From: W1P20-047 sp045118335
GTDB lineage: Bacteria; Actinomycetota; Coriobacteriia; Coriobacteriales; Eggerthellaceae
DNA: 64,000 nt
Assembly (NCBI GenBank): GCA_045118335.1
Contig: JBGUXY010000027.1
Location: forward strand, 31,085 to 95,084
Direction of reading: 5' to 3'
Under the pieces are notes generated by a model. That model saw only the letters and a list, made by a program, of their open reading frames with translations. It searched no databases and was not told the origin of the DNA. Each line of letters starts with the position of its first letter. Within the stretch, counting starts at the first letter, position 1. A program made the translations under genes and the position numbers. This document shows, in pieces, positions 23,723 through 32,933 of the stretch.

Positions 23723-25519
23723 TCAAGCCCGTGCAGCCTCCAGGGCAAACAGCGCCGCACCCAGCGCACCGCAGAGCTGCGCGTACTCGCTGATGAACAG
23801 CTTGCACCCCAACTTGCGCTCGATGGCAGCCACCACTCCGACGTTACGCGCCACACCGCCGGTCATCATGTAGGCCTCCTGGCCCCCCACGCGCTTGGAA
23901 AGACTCGCGATTTTCGCTGCAACGGAGTCATCGAGCCCATGCACGATGTCGGGCACGGCCTTGCTCTGGGCCACGAGGCTCACCACTTCGGATTCGGCGA
24001 AGACCGAGCACATGCTGGATATGGTGATGTCCTCGTCCCAGGAAAGTCCCATCTGGCTCATCTCTGCCAGCGAAATCTGCAGTGCGTTGGCCATCATCTC
24101 CAGGAAACGACCCGTGCCAGCCGCACATTTGTCGTTCATCACAAAATTCACCACGTTGCCTGCTTCGTCCACGCGGATGACCTTGTTGTCCTGCCCGCCT
24201 ATGTCGATGATGGTGCGCACGGCAGGATTCAGATGATGCGCCCCCTTGGCATGGCAGGTGATTTCGGTCACTGAATCTGCAGCATCCCCCTTGATATAGG
24301 CACGCCCATAGCCAGTGGTCACCGTTGCTCGCAGGTCATCGCGCGTGATGCCCGCCTGTGCCAGCGCCACGTCGAGACACGAGCTTGCGCTCGCCGCCGC
24401 GCCACCACCCGTAGGCACGATTGCCGCGGCGACAATCGAACCATCCAGGTCCATGACCACTACATCGGTGCTGGTTGAACCGCTGTCGATACCCGCAACG
24501 TATTTTCCATCCCGAAGTTTCATGACCATGTCTGCTACCTTTCCGCGTGGCAAGACGGTCTCGGCAAACGCCTCGACGCGCGTGCGCAACTGCTCCTTGC
24601 TCTGCAACGTGAAATCCGACTCGATCTTGAGCACGGGAACGTCCGCTGCGGCTTTCACCTCGGCGTATTCCGGCCCATAGAAATCGCAGAACTTCATGGA
24701 GTGATAGATGATTCCCCGCAGGTTCGGGTCCTGCAACAACTGGCGTCGCCCCATGGGGTCGATCATGCGCCGGCACGGCAACTGCGCAAGCAGCGCCTGT
24801 GCATACGCGCGGAAGAAAACGTCTTCATCGCACGTTGCGAGAGCTTCCTCGTCAAGTACCACGCTGCGCCCGCCCGTGCATGTGAAATTGCGGATGGGCA
24901 CATCGAAGCATGACTCGATCATCTGCTGCATCTCGAGACCGGCACGCACGCCCATCACGGCAACGAAGGGGCCTTCGTGCGGCTCGGGCGTGCAAAACGC
25001 TGCCTGGCATGCCGCCAAATCGAATGCAATGCCGCTTTCGCGCTCATATCGATCCTTCAGCCCGCGCAGCTGCTGCGCAAGCACGTCGATCTGGCAGGGA
25101 CCGCACGAATGCGGCAAATCCATCAGGTGGATGAAATCGCACGCATCGCTTGCCTTTATGACTTCATAGGACCGTCGCATCACATCGCAGCAGTTCACAA
25201 GCACCAACTGGCCGGCATCGCCCTCGAGCGCATTCTGAATCACGGTCTTACCGAAGCCGCACAGGTTCACGTGTGCCACCTCATGGCTGCGGTCGAAATC
25301 ATGCGCCATGTGCTCGACTACCCGACATGGCATGCCAAAACCGGCGAACAGCTCCATCGGCGTGTACTTGCACGCCACGTCGATGTGCGAGGCGAGTTTT
25401 GGCCGTGCCGTCGATTCGGTGCTCATGTTACGATGAGACTCTAAATCCAGTCCCCTGTCACGGCAATGCGACGTAGACCCCGTCCCCTCGTCATATGCCC
25501 CTGTGTCACGCTCGATCAT
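23723..25519 (-). CDS. Fused HgdB-like and HgdC-like protein (2-hydroxyacyl-CoA dehydratase activase type)
   Basis: 598 residues with an ATG at 25519 overlapping the upstream stop as ATGA; an internal ATG at 25426 is an alternative start that would remove a low-complexity lead. Residues about 45-330 resemble the dehydratase B subunit (SCGPCQIDVLAQQL, cysteine-rich). Residues about 345-595 are an ASKHA ATPase of the HgdC type: AGIDSGSTSTDVVV, DIGGQDNKVI, and both cluster cysteines in NDKCAAGTGRFLE and SSMCSVFAES. HgdC proteins use ATP to push one electron into the dehydratase. Fusion of activator and B-type domain, with a second B-like protein next door, suggests a self-contained reductive unit for an unknown acyl-CoA or double-cubane reaction. 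Confidence 0.87.
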   Translation of the reverse strand: MIERDTGAYDEGTGSTSHCRDRGLDLESHRNMSTESTARPKLASHIDVACKYTPMELFAGFGMPCRVVEHMAHDFDRSHEVAHVNLCGFGKTVIQNALEGDAGQLVLVNCCDVMRRSYEVIKASDACDFIHLMDLPHSCGPCQIDVLAQQLRGLKDRYERESGIAFDLAACQAAFCTPEPHEGPFVAVMGVRAGLEMQQMIESCFDVPIRNFTCTGGRSVVLDEEALATCDEDVFFRAYAQALLAQLPCRRMIDPMGRRQLLQDPNLRGIIYHSMKFCDFYGPEYAEVKAAADVPVLKIESDFTLQSKEQLRTRVEAFAETVLPRGKVADMVMKLRDGKYVAGIDSGSTSTDVVVMDLDGSIVAAAIVPTGGGAAASASSCLDVALAQAGITRDDLRATVTTGYGRAYIKGDAADSVTEITCHAKGAHHLNPAVRTIIDIGGQDNKVIRVDEAGNVVNFVMNDKCAAGTGRFLEMMANALQISLAEMSQMGLSWDEDITISSMCSVFAESEVVSLVAQSKAVPDIVHGLDDSVAAKIASLSKRVGGQEAYMMTGGVARNVGVVAAIERKLGCKLFISEYAQLCGALGAALFALEAARA

Positions 25520-26787
25520 GCCCGCCTCGCTTCCAGCATCTCGAAGAACGCATCAAGGCGCGTTGCGGTCTGGCCATCGCTGCGGTTGGCGTTGTCCACC
25601 CCGTCGCCATCGAGCAGCAGGCACGGCATGCCCTCTAGCTCCAGCGCGTCCTTCATCAGGTGCGATATGCCCAGCGTCGCTTTGCAGCCCCAATGGTTGT
25701 AGAGCACGACGCCATCAGCCTGAGTCATTTCGGCAAGCTGCAGGGCGCGGTCGATGCGCGCCTGCGTGGAGCCGTTGAAAGCCGAATACACCATGCGACG
25801 CGCCATGGCCTCGTAGGGCTTCGATGGGTCGGTGTCGATGAGCATGGCATCGGCTGAAAGGTCACACGCCGTGATGAACACGTCGTCGTTGAAGTTCAAC
25901 CGGTCGATGGCCGCAGGCTGGGCAAACGGCATCGTGTGCATCCACACCAGACGCAAGCCACACGACGCGCAAGCCTGCTGCATCTCGTTTGCAAGCATAG
26001 AGCAAAACTTCAGCGTCTCGGGCGCACCCATGAGCAGGTGGTTCATCAGAAACGCGTACATCTCGCATGTCATGTCGGAAGGCAGGCGCTTGCCGGGAGA
26101 CGTGGCCAAGAAGCTGCGATAGCATTGCGCACTCGCATAGCTGCGTGCCACCGATTCTCGCAGTCGCGCCTCGGTTATACGCTGACCCGAGCATTCTTCC
26201 ACAAACCCCACCATGTCGCGAATCTGATCGGCTACGTAGGACACCGAATCGTCGCTGCGCTCGAACGGCACGTCAATGCAAAACCCGGGAATCTCAAGCT
26301 TGCGTTGCAGGTGCGGAAACGTGATCAGGTTCCCGTCGCACGCCAGGTTCGTGTAGACCGCGAACTTCGGCGCTGGCATCATGCCCCCAGCCAAAGCACC
26401 CAAGAACACGCGATGATATGAACACATCGTCTCGCAGAACCCGTCGTTTTCCGAAAGCTGCAGGAATGCGTTCTCGCACTTCGTTCCCGCCAAGAAGCTC
26501 GACATCTGCTCGACCGAAAACGGCAGGACGCCAGCCGCCTCGAGCGGTTCGGAGGGCGTAAAGATGCTGATGGCAGCCGCACGTTCAGGATGCGCCATCG
26601 CGCGGGTGATCTTGTCCATCGCCACGACGGATGCATAGCGCCGAGACGGGGGAAGGCGCCGGTCACCTGCCACTTTCAGCCTTAAAAGCTGCGCACGCCA
26701 ACCAGCGAGCAGCAGCTGAAACGCCCTCTGCGGGTGATCTTTCGCCTGATCGGCGACGATATCTCCAAAGGTCTGAACAATGTCCAT
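25516..26787 (-). CDS. 2-hydroxyacyl-CoA dehydratase subunit-like (HgdB family) protein
   Basis: 423 residues from the ATG at 26787; an upstream in-frame TTG at 26802 is possible and neither has a strong ribosome site. Cysteines cluster in three places (GTKCENAF, FCETMCSYHR and YNHWGCKATLG) as in proteins that hold a [4Fe-4S] or double-cubane cluster. The order of motifs matches the HgdB/DUF2229 group. It overlaps the fused activase gene, so subunits are made together. The window shows no CoA-transferase or enoyl-CoA gene nearby, so a dedicated fermentation pathway is not supported here. Confidence 0.83.
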   Translation of the reverse strand: MDIVQTFGDIVADQAKDHPQRAFQLLLAGWRAQLLRLKVAGDRRLPPSRRYASVVAMDKITRAMAHPERAAAISIFTPSEPLEAAGVLPFSVEQMSSFLAGTKCENAFLQLSENDGFCETMCSYHRVFLGALAGGMMPAPKFAVYTNLACDGNLITFPHLQRKLEIPGFCIDVPFERSDDSVSYVADQIRDMVGFVEECSGQRITEARLRESVARSYASAQCYRSFLATSPGKRLPSDMTCEMYAFLMNHLLMGAPETLKFCSMLANEMQQACASCGLRLVWMHTMPFAQPAAIDRLNFNDDVFITACDLSADAMLIDTDPSKPYEAMARRMVYSAFNGSTQARIDRALQLAEMTQADGVVLYNHWGCKATLGISHLMKDALELEGMPCLLLDGDGVDNANRSDGQTATRLDAFFEMLEARRA

Positions 26788-27183
26788 TACAGGATCAACC
26801 AACGTATCTCAGCTTTACACACGAAGAAGTTTAGTCTAACCCTCCTACACGGATCAGTAGGCACTCATTTCAGCCACACAAGAAGAAATCGGCTACCATT
26901 CACATCTCGATGCAATTCGGGTTGGCGCGAGAAGAGACTTGGAGCTTGCAAGCTCTTAGTAGAAGAATCGCCGTTTACCATTACTAATCATGATTTGCAG
27001 GACAACGGAAATGCGTTTTGCGGGAAAAGGGAACTGCTTTTTCCAAAACCTGCCTTTAACGCCGAGGATAGACATCCAATGGTGAGCACTCGTTGGGGGG
27101 TTCATGCATCGACGCACGTTGCCCCCACGGCGAAAGCGCCCATTGCGCTCACACACCTTGGCGCCCAATGCCCTTTGTGCGCG
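26788..27183. other. 396-bp gap
   Basis: No gene, hairpin with a T-run or clear promoter is convincing. An imperfect inverted pair (GGGAAAAGG with CTTTTTCC near 27025-27045) is the only structure seen and may be a weak terminator. Confidence 0.4.
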
Positions 27184-28416
27184 TCAACGCCCCAAGCCCT
27201 TGGCAAGCAGGCTATCGAGCAAAACGAGCGCTATCGAGCCTAACGCCAGGACACCCGCAACCACGAAAGCCATGTTGTACGCCCCCGTGGCAGAAAAGAT
27301 GCCAGCCGCCAGCGTTGGTCCGACGAAAGCGGCCGTCGTGTAGCCGGTGTAGAGCGCCGCGTAGTTCATGCCGAAATTCTCGCTGCCGAACAGGTCGCCG
27401 CATAGCGAGGGAACGACGCTCATCGTCCCCCCGAAACACGCACCCACGAACACGAGTGCGATCATGAAGGTCGCAAAACTCGTCGCATGCCCAAAGAACA
27501 GCAGCATGTCAGCACCCGTTATCGTCAGGATGATTGCCAGCGTCACATAACGCCCAACCTTGTCGGAAAGCCACCCGAAACCGAACCGCCCGCAGAAGTT
27601 CGCGATCGAAAGGATGCCAACCATCATAGCCCCCTGCGACGGCGTCATGTTCGCCAGGCATTGCCCGATGTTGGAAGCGTGTCCTGTCATCATCATGCCC
27701 GACGTCGTAGCAGCCACAAACGACAGCCAGAGCACCCAGAACACGGGGGTTTTCAGCATCTGCAGGGTGGTCGTTTCGCGGTTCGCCAACCCGACGTCGA
27801 CCACCGAGGAAGGGTCCCACCCTTCGGGAATCCAACCAGGTTCGGGTGCCTTCACGAACCACGAGAACACGAGGAAAAACGCCAGGAACACCACGCCGCA
27901 AACCCGAAATGCACCTGAAGGACCGAACGCCGCGATGAGCGCGTTTCCCATGGGCGCGAACACCAAAGCAGATAGCCCCATGCACCCCACGCACACGCCG
28001 TTAGCGAACCCGCGCTTGTCGGGAAACCAACGGGTAGCGGTTGCGACCGCCGTGTTGTACAGGATTCCGTCACCGAACCCGGCAATCAGGCTGAACGTGG
28101 CATAGAGCAAAGGCGCGCTGCTCACGCACCCGGTAAGAAACCATCCCAGGGAAAACAAGAATCCTGCTCCTAGAACCAGCAGGTTCGATCGTACGCGACG
28201 CTGCAGCCAGCCGGCAAAGAAGCCAGAAACGCAACCGACGAAAAAGAACATGGAATAGGCAAGCGACACCAGCCTAACATCCCAGCCAAACGTCTCGATC
28301 AGCGGAACGTTGAAGATGGACCACATGTACACGGCACCCGAAAAGCTGCCCGTCACGGCCGCCCCAGCAAGGACCAGCGCCCTGCCCTCGTTCCTCACTT
28401 CCATCGCCACCTTCAT
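27184..28416 (-). CDS. MFS transporter, OFA (oxalate/formate antiporter) family
   Basis: About 410 residues taking the ATG at 28416; an ATG at 28404 has a better ribosome-like AAGGTGG and a TTG at 28479 is also open, so the start is uncertain. Twelve membrane segments are visible. OFA features include the early GAVYMWSIFNVPLIETFGW, GFGDGILYN, RWFPDKRGFANG and the cytoplasmic loop between helices 6 and 7 (PEPGWIPEGWDP). Members exchange small carboxylates such as oxalate and formate; the substrate here is not known. No carboxylate-metabolism enzyme lies next to it. Confidence 0.88.
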   Translation of the reverse strand: MKVAMEVRNEGRALVLAGAAVTGSFSGAVYMWSIFNVPLIETFGWDVRLVSLAYSMFFFVGCVSGFFAGWLQRRVRSNLLVLGAGFLFSLGWFLTGCVSSAPLLYATFSLIAGFGDGILYNTAVATATRWFPDKRGFANGVCVGCMGLSALVFAPMGNALIAAFGPSGAFRVCGVVFLAFFLVFSWFVKAPEPGWIPEGWDPSSVVDVGLANRETTTLQMLKTPVFWVLWLSFVAATTSGMMMTGHASNIGQCLANMTPSQGAMMVGILSIANFCGRFGFGWLSDKVGRYVTLAIILTITGADMLLFFGHATSFATFMIALVFVGACFGGTMSVVPSLCGDLFGSENFGMNYAALYTGYTTAAFVGPTLAAGIFSATGAYNMAFVVAGVLALGSIALVLLDSLLAKGLGR

Positions 28417-28619
28417 TGCGCGAATCGGGCGCGTTTCTTCCTTGACCGCCGCCCAAAACGCAAAAGAATCCAAAGACAACGATGCGCAGTGTAGCGCTCT
28501 GCACCATTGCGCGCTATCGACTTAATTGGCAATTCGCCTTGCGCACGTAAGTTTCATCTTTGCCACCGCATACCCACTGCAATACCTCATGGCGATGCCG
28601 TCATCACAAAGACCCTTCT

Positions 28620-29492
28620 CTATCCAGTGCGACCAAGTCCGCTGTCCGCGGCGATCATGGCGTTCTCGAAATCGATATCAGCCTGCGTCTTTTTCGGATG
28701 AACCTTAAGATATGCGTCCACAGCAGCCTGCGCTTTCGACTTCATGGCGGGGTCCGTAATTGCCGCAACAGCCGCCTCGCGCATGTCGACGTAAGCCGAA
28801 TCATCGCATGCCAGATCGCAAAGCGTCTGCTCGCTTTGCTTCGAGAACACCTCTCCTCGTTCACCAACCTGCGAAAGAGCCTCTATCAAGTCCCCGCTGA
28901 TTTGAGAGTAACTACTGCGGTAATGCCAAGCAACCTGCGCGATTGCATCGGCGCTTTTGATGCGATCCCCGTACGTTCCCTCGCCCTGCTTGTTTGCATC
29001 GATGCTGTTGCAATACGCAACCGTGCCCGAAAGGATGAGGTCGAGGCAATACTGTTCTTCCGACATGCCGCATTCCTTGCATACACCGTCATGGAAGTCG
29101 TGACATACACTCTCGTAGCCGCATTCCGTGCATCGACGCCTGCATCCCGGTAACGTTTCAAGGTGGTGCTTGGAGAAAATAATCCTGTTGCAGCGCGAGC
29201 ACGTCGCACCGTGAAGGCGTTGAGTCGAACCAAGATCGAAGCCCTCGAGTGGCTTGACGGGGCCCAAACGATGTCCCTCGTCACGATGCTTGCCGCAGCG
29301 TGAGCACACACAGCCATCCCATGCATGTTCGGTGTCGCGAACCTTCCCGCATATCAAGCATCTCTCCCGACAACGACCTGATGAATCAAGCGGAGAGAAA
29401 TGCCAGTCGTGCTCCTCGTCGCGGTATTCGCCACAACGGGCACACGTACAGCCATTCCACTTGTGGCCAGCTATCTTGCATGCGAACGCCAT
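28620..29492 (-). CDS. Zinc-ribbon repeat protein
   Basis: 290 residues from the ATG at 29492 with AAGGAGC upstream. The first half carries successive zinc-ribbon units of the kind GHxWxGCxCxRCGxxRDExH: CTCARCGEYRDEEH, CLICGKVRDTEH, CVCSRCGKHRDEGH, CSRCNR and CTECGY, then CKECG at about 145. The second half (about 150-290) is helical and has alternating charged and small residues without a family I recognise. Repeated ribbons suggest binding of nucleic acid or protein partners. It is transcribed away from the four-gene unit that starts at 29698. Confidence 0.78.
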   Translation of the reverse strand: MAFACKIAGHKWNGCTCARCGEYRDEEHDWHFSPLDSSGRCRERCLICGKVRDTEHAWDGCVCSRCGKHRDEGHRLGPVKPLEGFDLGSTQRLHGATCSRCNRIIFSKHHLETLPGCRRRCTECGYESVCHDFHDGVCKECGMSEEQYCLDLILSGTVAYCNSIDANKQGEGTYGDRIKSADAIAQVAWHYRSSYSQISGDLIEALSQVGERGEVFSKQSEQTLCDLACDDSAYVDMREAAVAAITDPAMKSKAQAAVDAYLKVHPKKTQADIDFENAMIAADSGLGRTG

Positions 29493-29685
29493 CGTTTGGC
29501 TCCTTTCGCCATTCGCCAAAAACGTTCCCGGCTACCCAGACTCCGATGCCCAGCATCCCGAAAAGGATACGTTTCAGTGGCTACTCCTTTCCACCTTTGT
29601 TTCATTATACAAGCGTTTCGGAATGCTGTTTCATAACTCGCAAAACATGTACTGCAATGCCCCGCCCAGCAGGCTCGAAGTCATT

Positions 29686-29691
29686 TATAAT
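29686..29691 (+). promoter_or_regulatory. Consensus -10 element six bases before a start codon
   Basis: TATAAT occupies 29686-29691; the ATG of the next gene begins at 29698. Transcription starting about seven bases after the hexamer would begin at the A of the ATG. No -35 match and no ribosome site are seen. Confidence 0.55.
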
Positions 29692-29697
29692 GCTCAC

Positions 29698-30606
29698 ATG
29701 GACAAAGCTGCTCTGAGACAACACAAGAAGGCCAGTGCGCAACGCATCAAGCGCATCAAGGAACAACTACGCCATGAAGGTCTTACGTTTACCGAGCTTC
29801 GCCAATTGCTCGAAGACGAAGTCATATCGTCCGAAGAGTTCGAAGAGCTCAAGGCCTGGCTTGGTCGTCAGCTCAGCAAGCAGATCAGGCGCACGCGCGC
29901 ACTAAGCTTCTACCTGGTAAAGTTCGGCTTTCGCATCACGGTCTTCATCACGGTGTTCGTGCTCTACCTCACCCAGTTCGAATGGCTGGAGCGGACGCTC
30001 AACCAGCCGTTTTTCTATCACATCACGCCACTGCATGCGCTCTGGGCTCTGTTCATGGCCATCATGGCCAGGCATCTGATTCCCAACAACCGGCTCTCCA
30101 TGGCATGGCGCAAAGCGCGCGAGAACACGTACAAGCCGGTGGAGGGCTACGACAAGCTGCAGCTGCTCGAATTCGTGCAAGATCAGAACACGAAAGCTTG
30201 GATGGTCCTGCTCGTTTGGCTGTCGTTTAACGCGATCTTCGGCATCTTGTACTTGGCAGGCATTTTGCGCGAGGGCGACCTGTTCATGCTCACGGTGTTC
30301 TATTTCCTAAGCGACTACATCTGTATCCTGCTTTTTTGCCCGTTCCAGACGCTCATCATGAAGAACAAGTGCTGCATCAACTGCCGCATCTACGACTGGG
30401 GTCACTTCATGATGTTCACGCCGATGCTCTTCATCAAGAACTTCTTCAGCTGGAGCCTGTTCTTCATGAGCGTGATCGTCCTCATCCATTGGGAAATCAG
30501 CTACGCAAAGCATCCCGAGCGCTTCTGGAGCGGCTCCAACCAGACGCTGCAGTGCGGCACCTGCAAGGAGCGTACCTGCCAGATCAAGAAACGCCTGCGT
30601 GCCTAG
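29698..30606 (+). CDS. Multi-pass membrane protein with cysteine motifs, first of a four-gene unit
   Basis: 302 residues from the ATG at 29698; no ribosome site, a consensus -10 just upstream, so it is probably leaderless. Residues 1-65 are basic and helical, with a segment reminiscent of a short SHOCT-like motif (LTFTELRQLLEDEVISSEEF). Four to six membrane segments follow. A cytoplasmic loop holds a NKCCINCRIYDWGH motif and the C-terminus another CGTCKERTC motif, so four or more cysteines could bind zinc or an Fe-S cluster. Downstream genes follow at 9, 1 and -8 bases. Family not recognised. Confidence 0.82.
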   Translation: MDKAALRQHKKASAQRIKRIKEQLRHEGLTFTELRQLLEDEVISSEEFEELKAWLGRQLSKQIRRTRALSFYLVKFGFRITVFITVFVLYLTQFEWLERTLNQPFFYHITPLHALWALFMAIMARHLIPNNRLSMAWRKARENTYKPVEGYDKLQLLEFVQDQNTKAWMVLLVWLSFNAIFGILYLAGILREGDLFMLTVFYFLSDYICILLFCPFQTLIMKNKCCINCRIYDWGHFMMFTPMLFIKNFFSWSLFFMSVIVLIHWEISYAKHPERFWSGSNQTLQCGTCKERTCQIKKRLRA

Positions 30607-30615
30607 GGAGATGCG

Positions 30616-31488
30616 TTGAAAGACGAAATCCGGGAAACGGAAGACCCCATGAGCCATAGCGACGAAGACCTCAAGATTCCCGCACCCGAATGGCTCGGCG
30701 AAGACGTTGTGCAGCTCATGGAGCTCAACGACCAGATCGTCGTCGCGCGCGCAGCCATCATCGATGTCCTCGCCGAAATCGAAGACATCACGCTGCGGCA
30801 AAACCCCCGTATAGAAGCGGAATGGCAGGTGGCCATCGGCACCTGGGAAAACAGACTACTCGAAGCTCAAATCGCCATGCGCAGGGCACGCCGCAAGCGC
30901 ACCTTGGTGCAGGCCTGCGTGAACACCGACACCCCCATAGACATGCCCAAGATCGAGCAGCAGCTCGATGCGGAGTTCGAGAAATGGCAACGCCAGCTCG
31001 AGCTGGCAGTGGAGCGCTACCAGGAAGCGGTCGCGCAAACGATGGCAAGGGTGCCGATCAGCTTGGACGAAGACAGGCTGCAAAAGACGCTTTTCCGCAA
31101 GCTCGCCAAGCGACTCCACCCCGACCTGCACCCCGACCTCGGCGAGAAAGCACGTCGCATGTTCGCCCTGGCCGAAGTAGCCTATCGGCAGGGTGATACA
31201 GCCATCCTGCAGTCGCTCGAGGTTTCCACTCGTGACCTCGAATCGTTTGCGGCCCTACCGCAGACGGCGATCGAAGCCGAAGCGGAACTGGCCGTAACCG
31301 AAGCGCAGCTCAAAGAGCTGAAAGATCGTGCGGCCGACCTGAAGGACTCCAAGCCCTACTGCCTACGCGCGCTGCTCGACGACTCCGCCTGGATGGAAGA
31401 GACAGTTGCAAATTACCAGCGCCAGATCGACGAATGCCACGAAACCGAGCTCCGCTATCTCGCGGAATGCGAACAAGCGCGAGGATAG
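30616..31488 (+). CDS. Coiled-coil protein with J-domain-like HPD segment
   Basis: 290 residues; TTG start fixed by GGGAG five bases upstream. Residues 30-150 are long charged helices, probably coiled coil. Then FRKLAKRLHPDLHPDL carries the HPD of DnaJ-type proteins at 168-170, repeated at 172-174, followed by a helix (KARRMFALAEVAYRQGD) as in J domains found in TerB- or DnaJ-like bacterial proteins. The remaining part is again helical. It could recruit Hsp70 (DnaK). It begins 9 bases after the membrane protein gene and is followed by the HIRAN gene with one base between. Confidence 0.75.
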   Translation: MKDEIRETEDPMSHSDEDLKIPAPEWLGEDVVQLMELNDQIVVARAAIIDVLAEIEDITLRQNPRIEAEWQVAIGTWENRLLEAQIAMRRARRKRTLVQACVNTDTPIDMPKIEQQLDAEFEKWQRQLELAVERYQEAVAQTMARVPISLDEDRLQKTLFRKLAKRLHPDLHPDLGEKARRMFALAEVAYRQGDTAILQSLEVSTRDLESFAALPQTAIEAEAELAVTEAQLKELKDRAADLKDSKPYCLRALLDDSAWMEETVANYQRQIDECHETELRYLAECEQARG

Positions 31489-31489
31489 C

Positions 31490-31891
31490 ATGGCTGAACT
31501 TGGTCTTTCGCAACCTCTCGCGCACAGCGTCCTTGCCCAGATCCGGGAATCGGGCTTATCGTTTTCCGCCCCCTTTTCCGAGCCCATCTTGCTCGTGAAG
31601 CGAGCCCGCGTCGCCGGCGCCCCCCGGTTCATGGCCGAGCAGGACAAATGCCCGCCCTTGGCGCCGGGCAAACAGCTCGATTTGCGCCGCGAAGCCGACA
31701 ACGCACACGACCCGTGGTCGATACGCGTGCAACTTCCCGACGGCACGCTTCTAGGTTACCTCCCCGCCGACTCGAACGAAATCCTCTCGCGGCTCATGGA
31801 TGCAGGAAAGCGCCTTTACGCCACCGTGATCGAAGTCGACTCCGACGCGATGCGAGACCAGCTGTACGTGGAGGTGCACCTCGATGACTGA
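31490..31891 (+). CDS. HIRAN-domain protein
   Basis: 133 residues from the ATG at 31490. After a 35-residue lead, the HIRAN pattern is clear: KRARVAGAPRF, PLAPGKQLDLRREADNAHDPWS (the conserved RExDNxxDxxAI type), and TLLGYLPADSNEILSRL. HIRAN domains recognise the 3' end of single-stranded DNA in HLTF/Rad5 and are found alone or next to nucleases in bacteria. A stand-alone copy suggests a DNA-end-binding adaptor. It overlaps the Sel1 gene by eight bases (ATGACTGA). Confidence 0.83.
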   Translation: MAELGLSQPLAHSVLAQIRESGLSFSAPFSEPILLVKRARVAGAPRFMAEQDKCPPLAPGKQLDLRREADNAHDPWSIRVQLPDGTLLGYLPADSNEILSRLMDAGKRLYATVIEVDSDAMRDQLYVEVHLDD

Positions 31892-32798
31892 GGGTCCCGC
31901 GAAGCGGCGCACCGATGCGACCCACATGGGAAACAGTTACTCGCCCGACTTGGATGGCAAACGCGATATCTCCATCTTCAGCGTGGACATGCATTGGCGA
32001 CGCGCCTCGGGCCAGCTGCCCAGCTTCCACATCACCGAGCCTACCCCCGAATCGCGCGCCATCGAAGACACCACCGAGCTCTACACCACCCCCTTCGGAG
32101 GGCGATTCCTTATCCTCACGTTCCCCGAACAGTGCCCGAGCGCCTTCGCCGAAACCGCCCGGGTGTTCGCGCAGGCGTACTTCTACGAAGGGCTGTGCAC
32201 GACCTCCCGCCATAAAAGAGGAAAGCGCATCGATTGCTTCAGGGCGTCGGAACTGCTCTTCCTCCACGCAACAAGCCGCGGAGACGTGCGCGCCCACACC
32301 GGCCTGGGAATGATCTACGCCCGCAACCGAGCCGAGGGACACTACTTCGAGGCCCTTAAGAACAACCTGTTCGTTGATGCCACGCTTCCCGAAGAGCTGG
32401 TAAGGCGGAAGGCCTATGAGCACCTGAAGTTCGCCACCAGCGCCGATGATCCCGAGGCAGGCGTCCAGTTCGGCGACGTTTTGATGGAAGGCATTGGTTG
32501 CCAGCCCGACGCCCGAGGCGCCTACGAGAACTATCAGACCGCCTATCGTATAGCCAAAGAAGCCCGCTACCCCGCAAAGGACTACTTGGGGGCGGCAGCG
32601 CTGCGCCTGGGCAAGTGCCACGAATACGGCTTGGGCTGCGACAGAGACTACGCCACAGCGCTCAGCTATTATGAAACAGCCGTCACTTGCCTGGAAGAAG
32701 CAGTGAAAAGCGGCAGGTGGCATCTAAACATAGAGCTCAGCCACGCGCGCAAGGGTACCATGCGCATGCGCCAGGAGCTGTATCTTCTGCGCTTGTGA
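31884..32798 (+). CDS. Sel1-repeat protein
   Basis: 304 residues, ATG inside the end of the HIRAN gene. The N-terminal third contains IEDTTELYTTPFGGRF and a helical region; Sel1-like units are GDVLMEGIGCQPDARGAYEN and LGKCHEYGLGCDRDYATALS, with a likely earlier copy at ARGDVRAHTGLGMIYARN. Such solenoids scaffold protein complexes. Last gene of the unit; a stem of TTGTGAC and GTCACAA spans its stop codon. Confidence 0.82.
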   Translation: MTEGPAKRRTDATHMGNSYSPDLDGKRDISIFSVDMHWRRASGQLPSFHITEPTPESRAIEDTTELYTTPFGGRFLILTFPEQCPSAFAETARVFAQAYFYEGLCTTSRHKRGKRIDCFRASELLFLHATSRGDVRAHTGLGMIYARNRAEGHYFEALKNNLFVDATLPEELVRRKAYEHLKFATSADDPEAGVQFGDVLMEGIGCQPDARGAYENYQTAYRIAKEARYPAKDYLGAAALRLGKCHEYGLGCDRDYATALSYYETAVTCLEEAVKSGRWHLNIELSHARKGTMRMRQELYLLRL

Positions 32799-32812
32799 CG
32801 GTCATGTCACAA
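32793..32812. terminator. Hairpin overlapping the stop of the Sel1 gene
   Basis: TTGTGAC (32793-32799) and GTCACAA (32806-32812) flank a six-base loop. There is no T-run, and the stem begins inside the last codons, so this is a modest terminator candidate between convergent genes. Confidence 0.4.
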
Positions 32813-32933
32813 CAAGCGAAAGTCTCTTGTCATAACAAAGAGCTGCATTTCCTGTAGCTGCAACCGTTGCCTGGATGGAGAGCCGTTGCCCCGTTCGTCA
32901 AACAGCTCCTTTTGCCGGATCAAACCGTCGATG

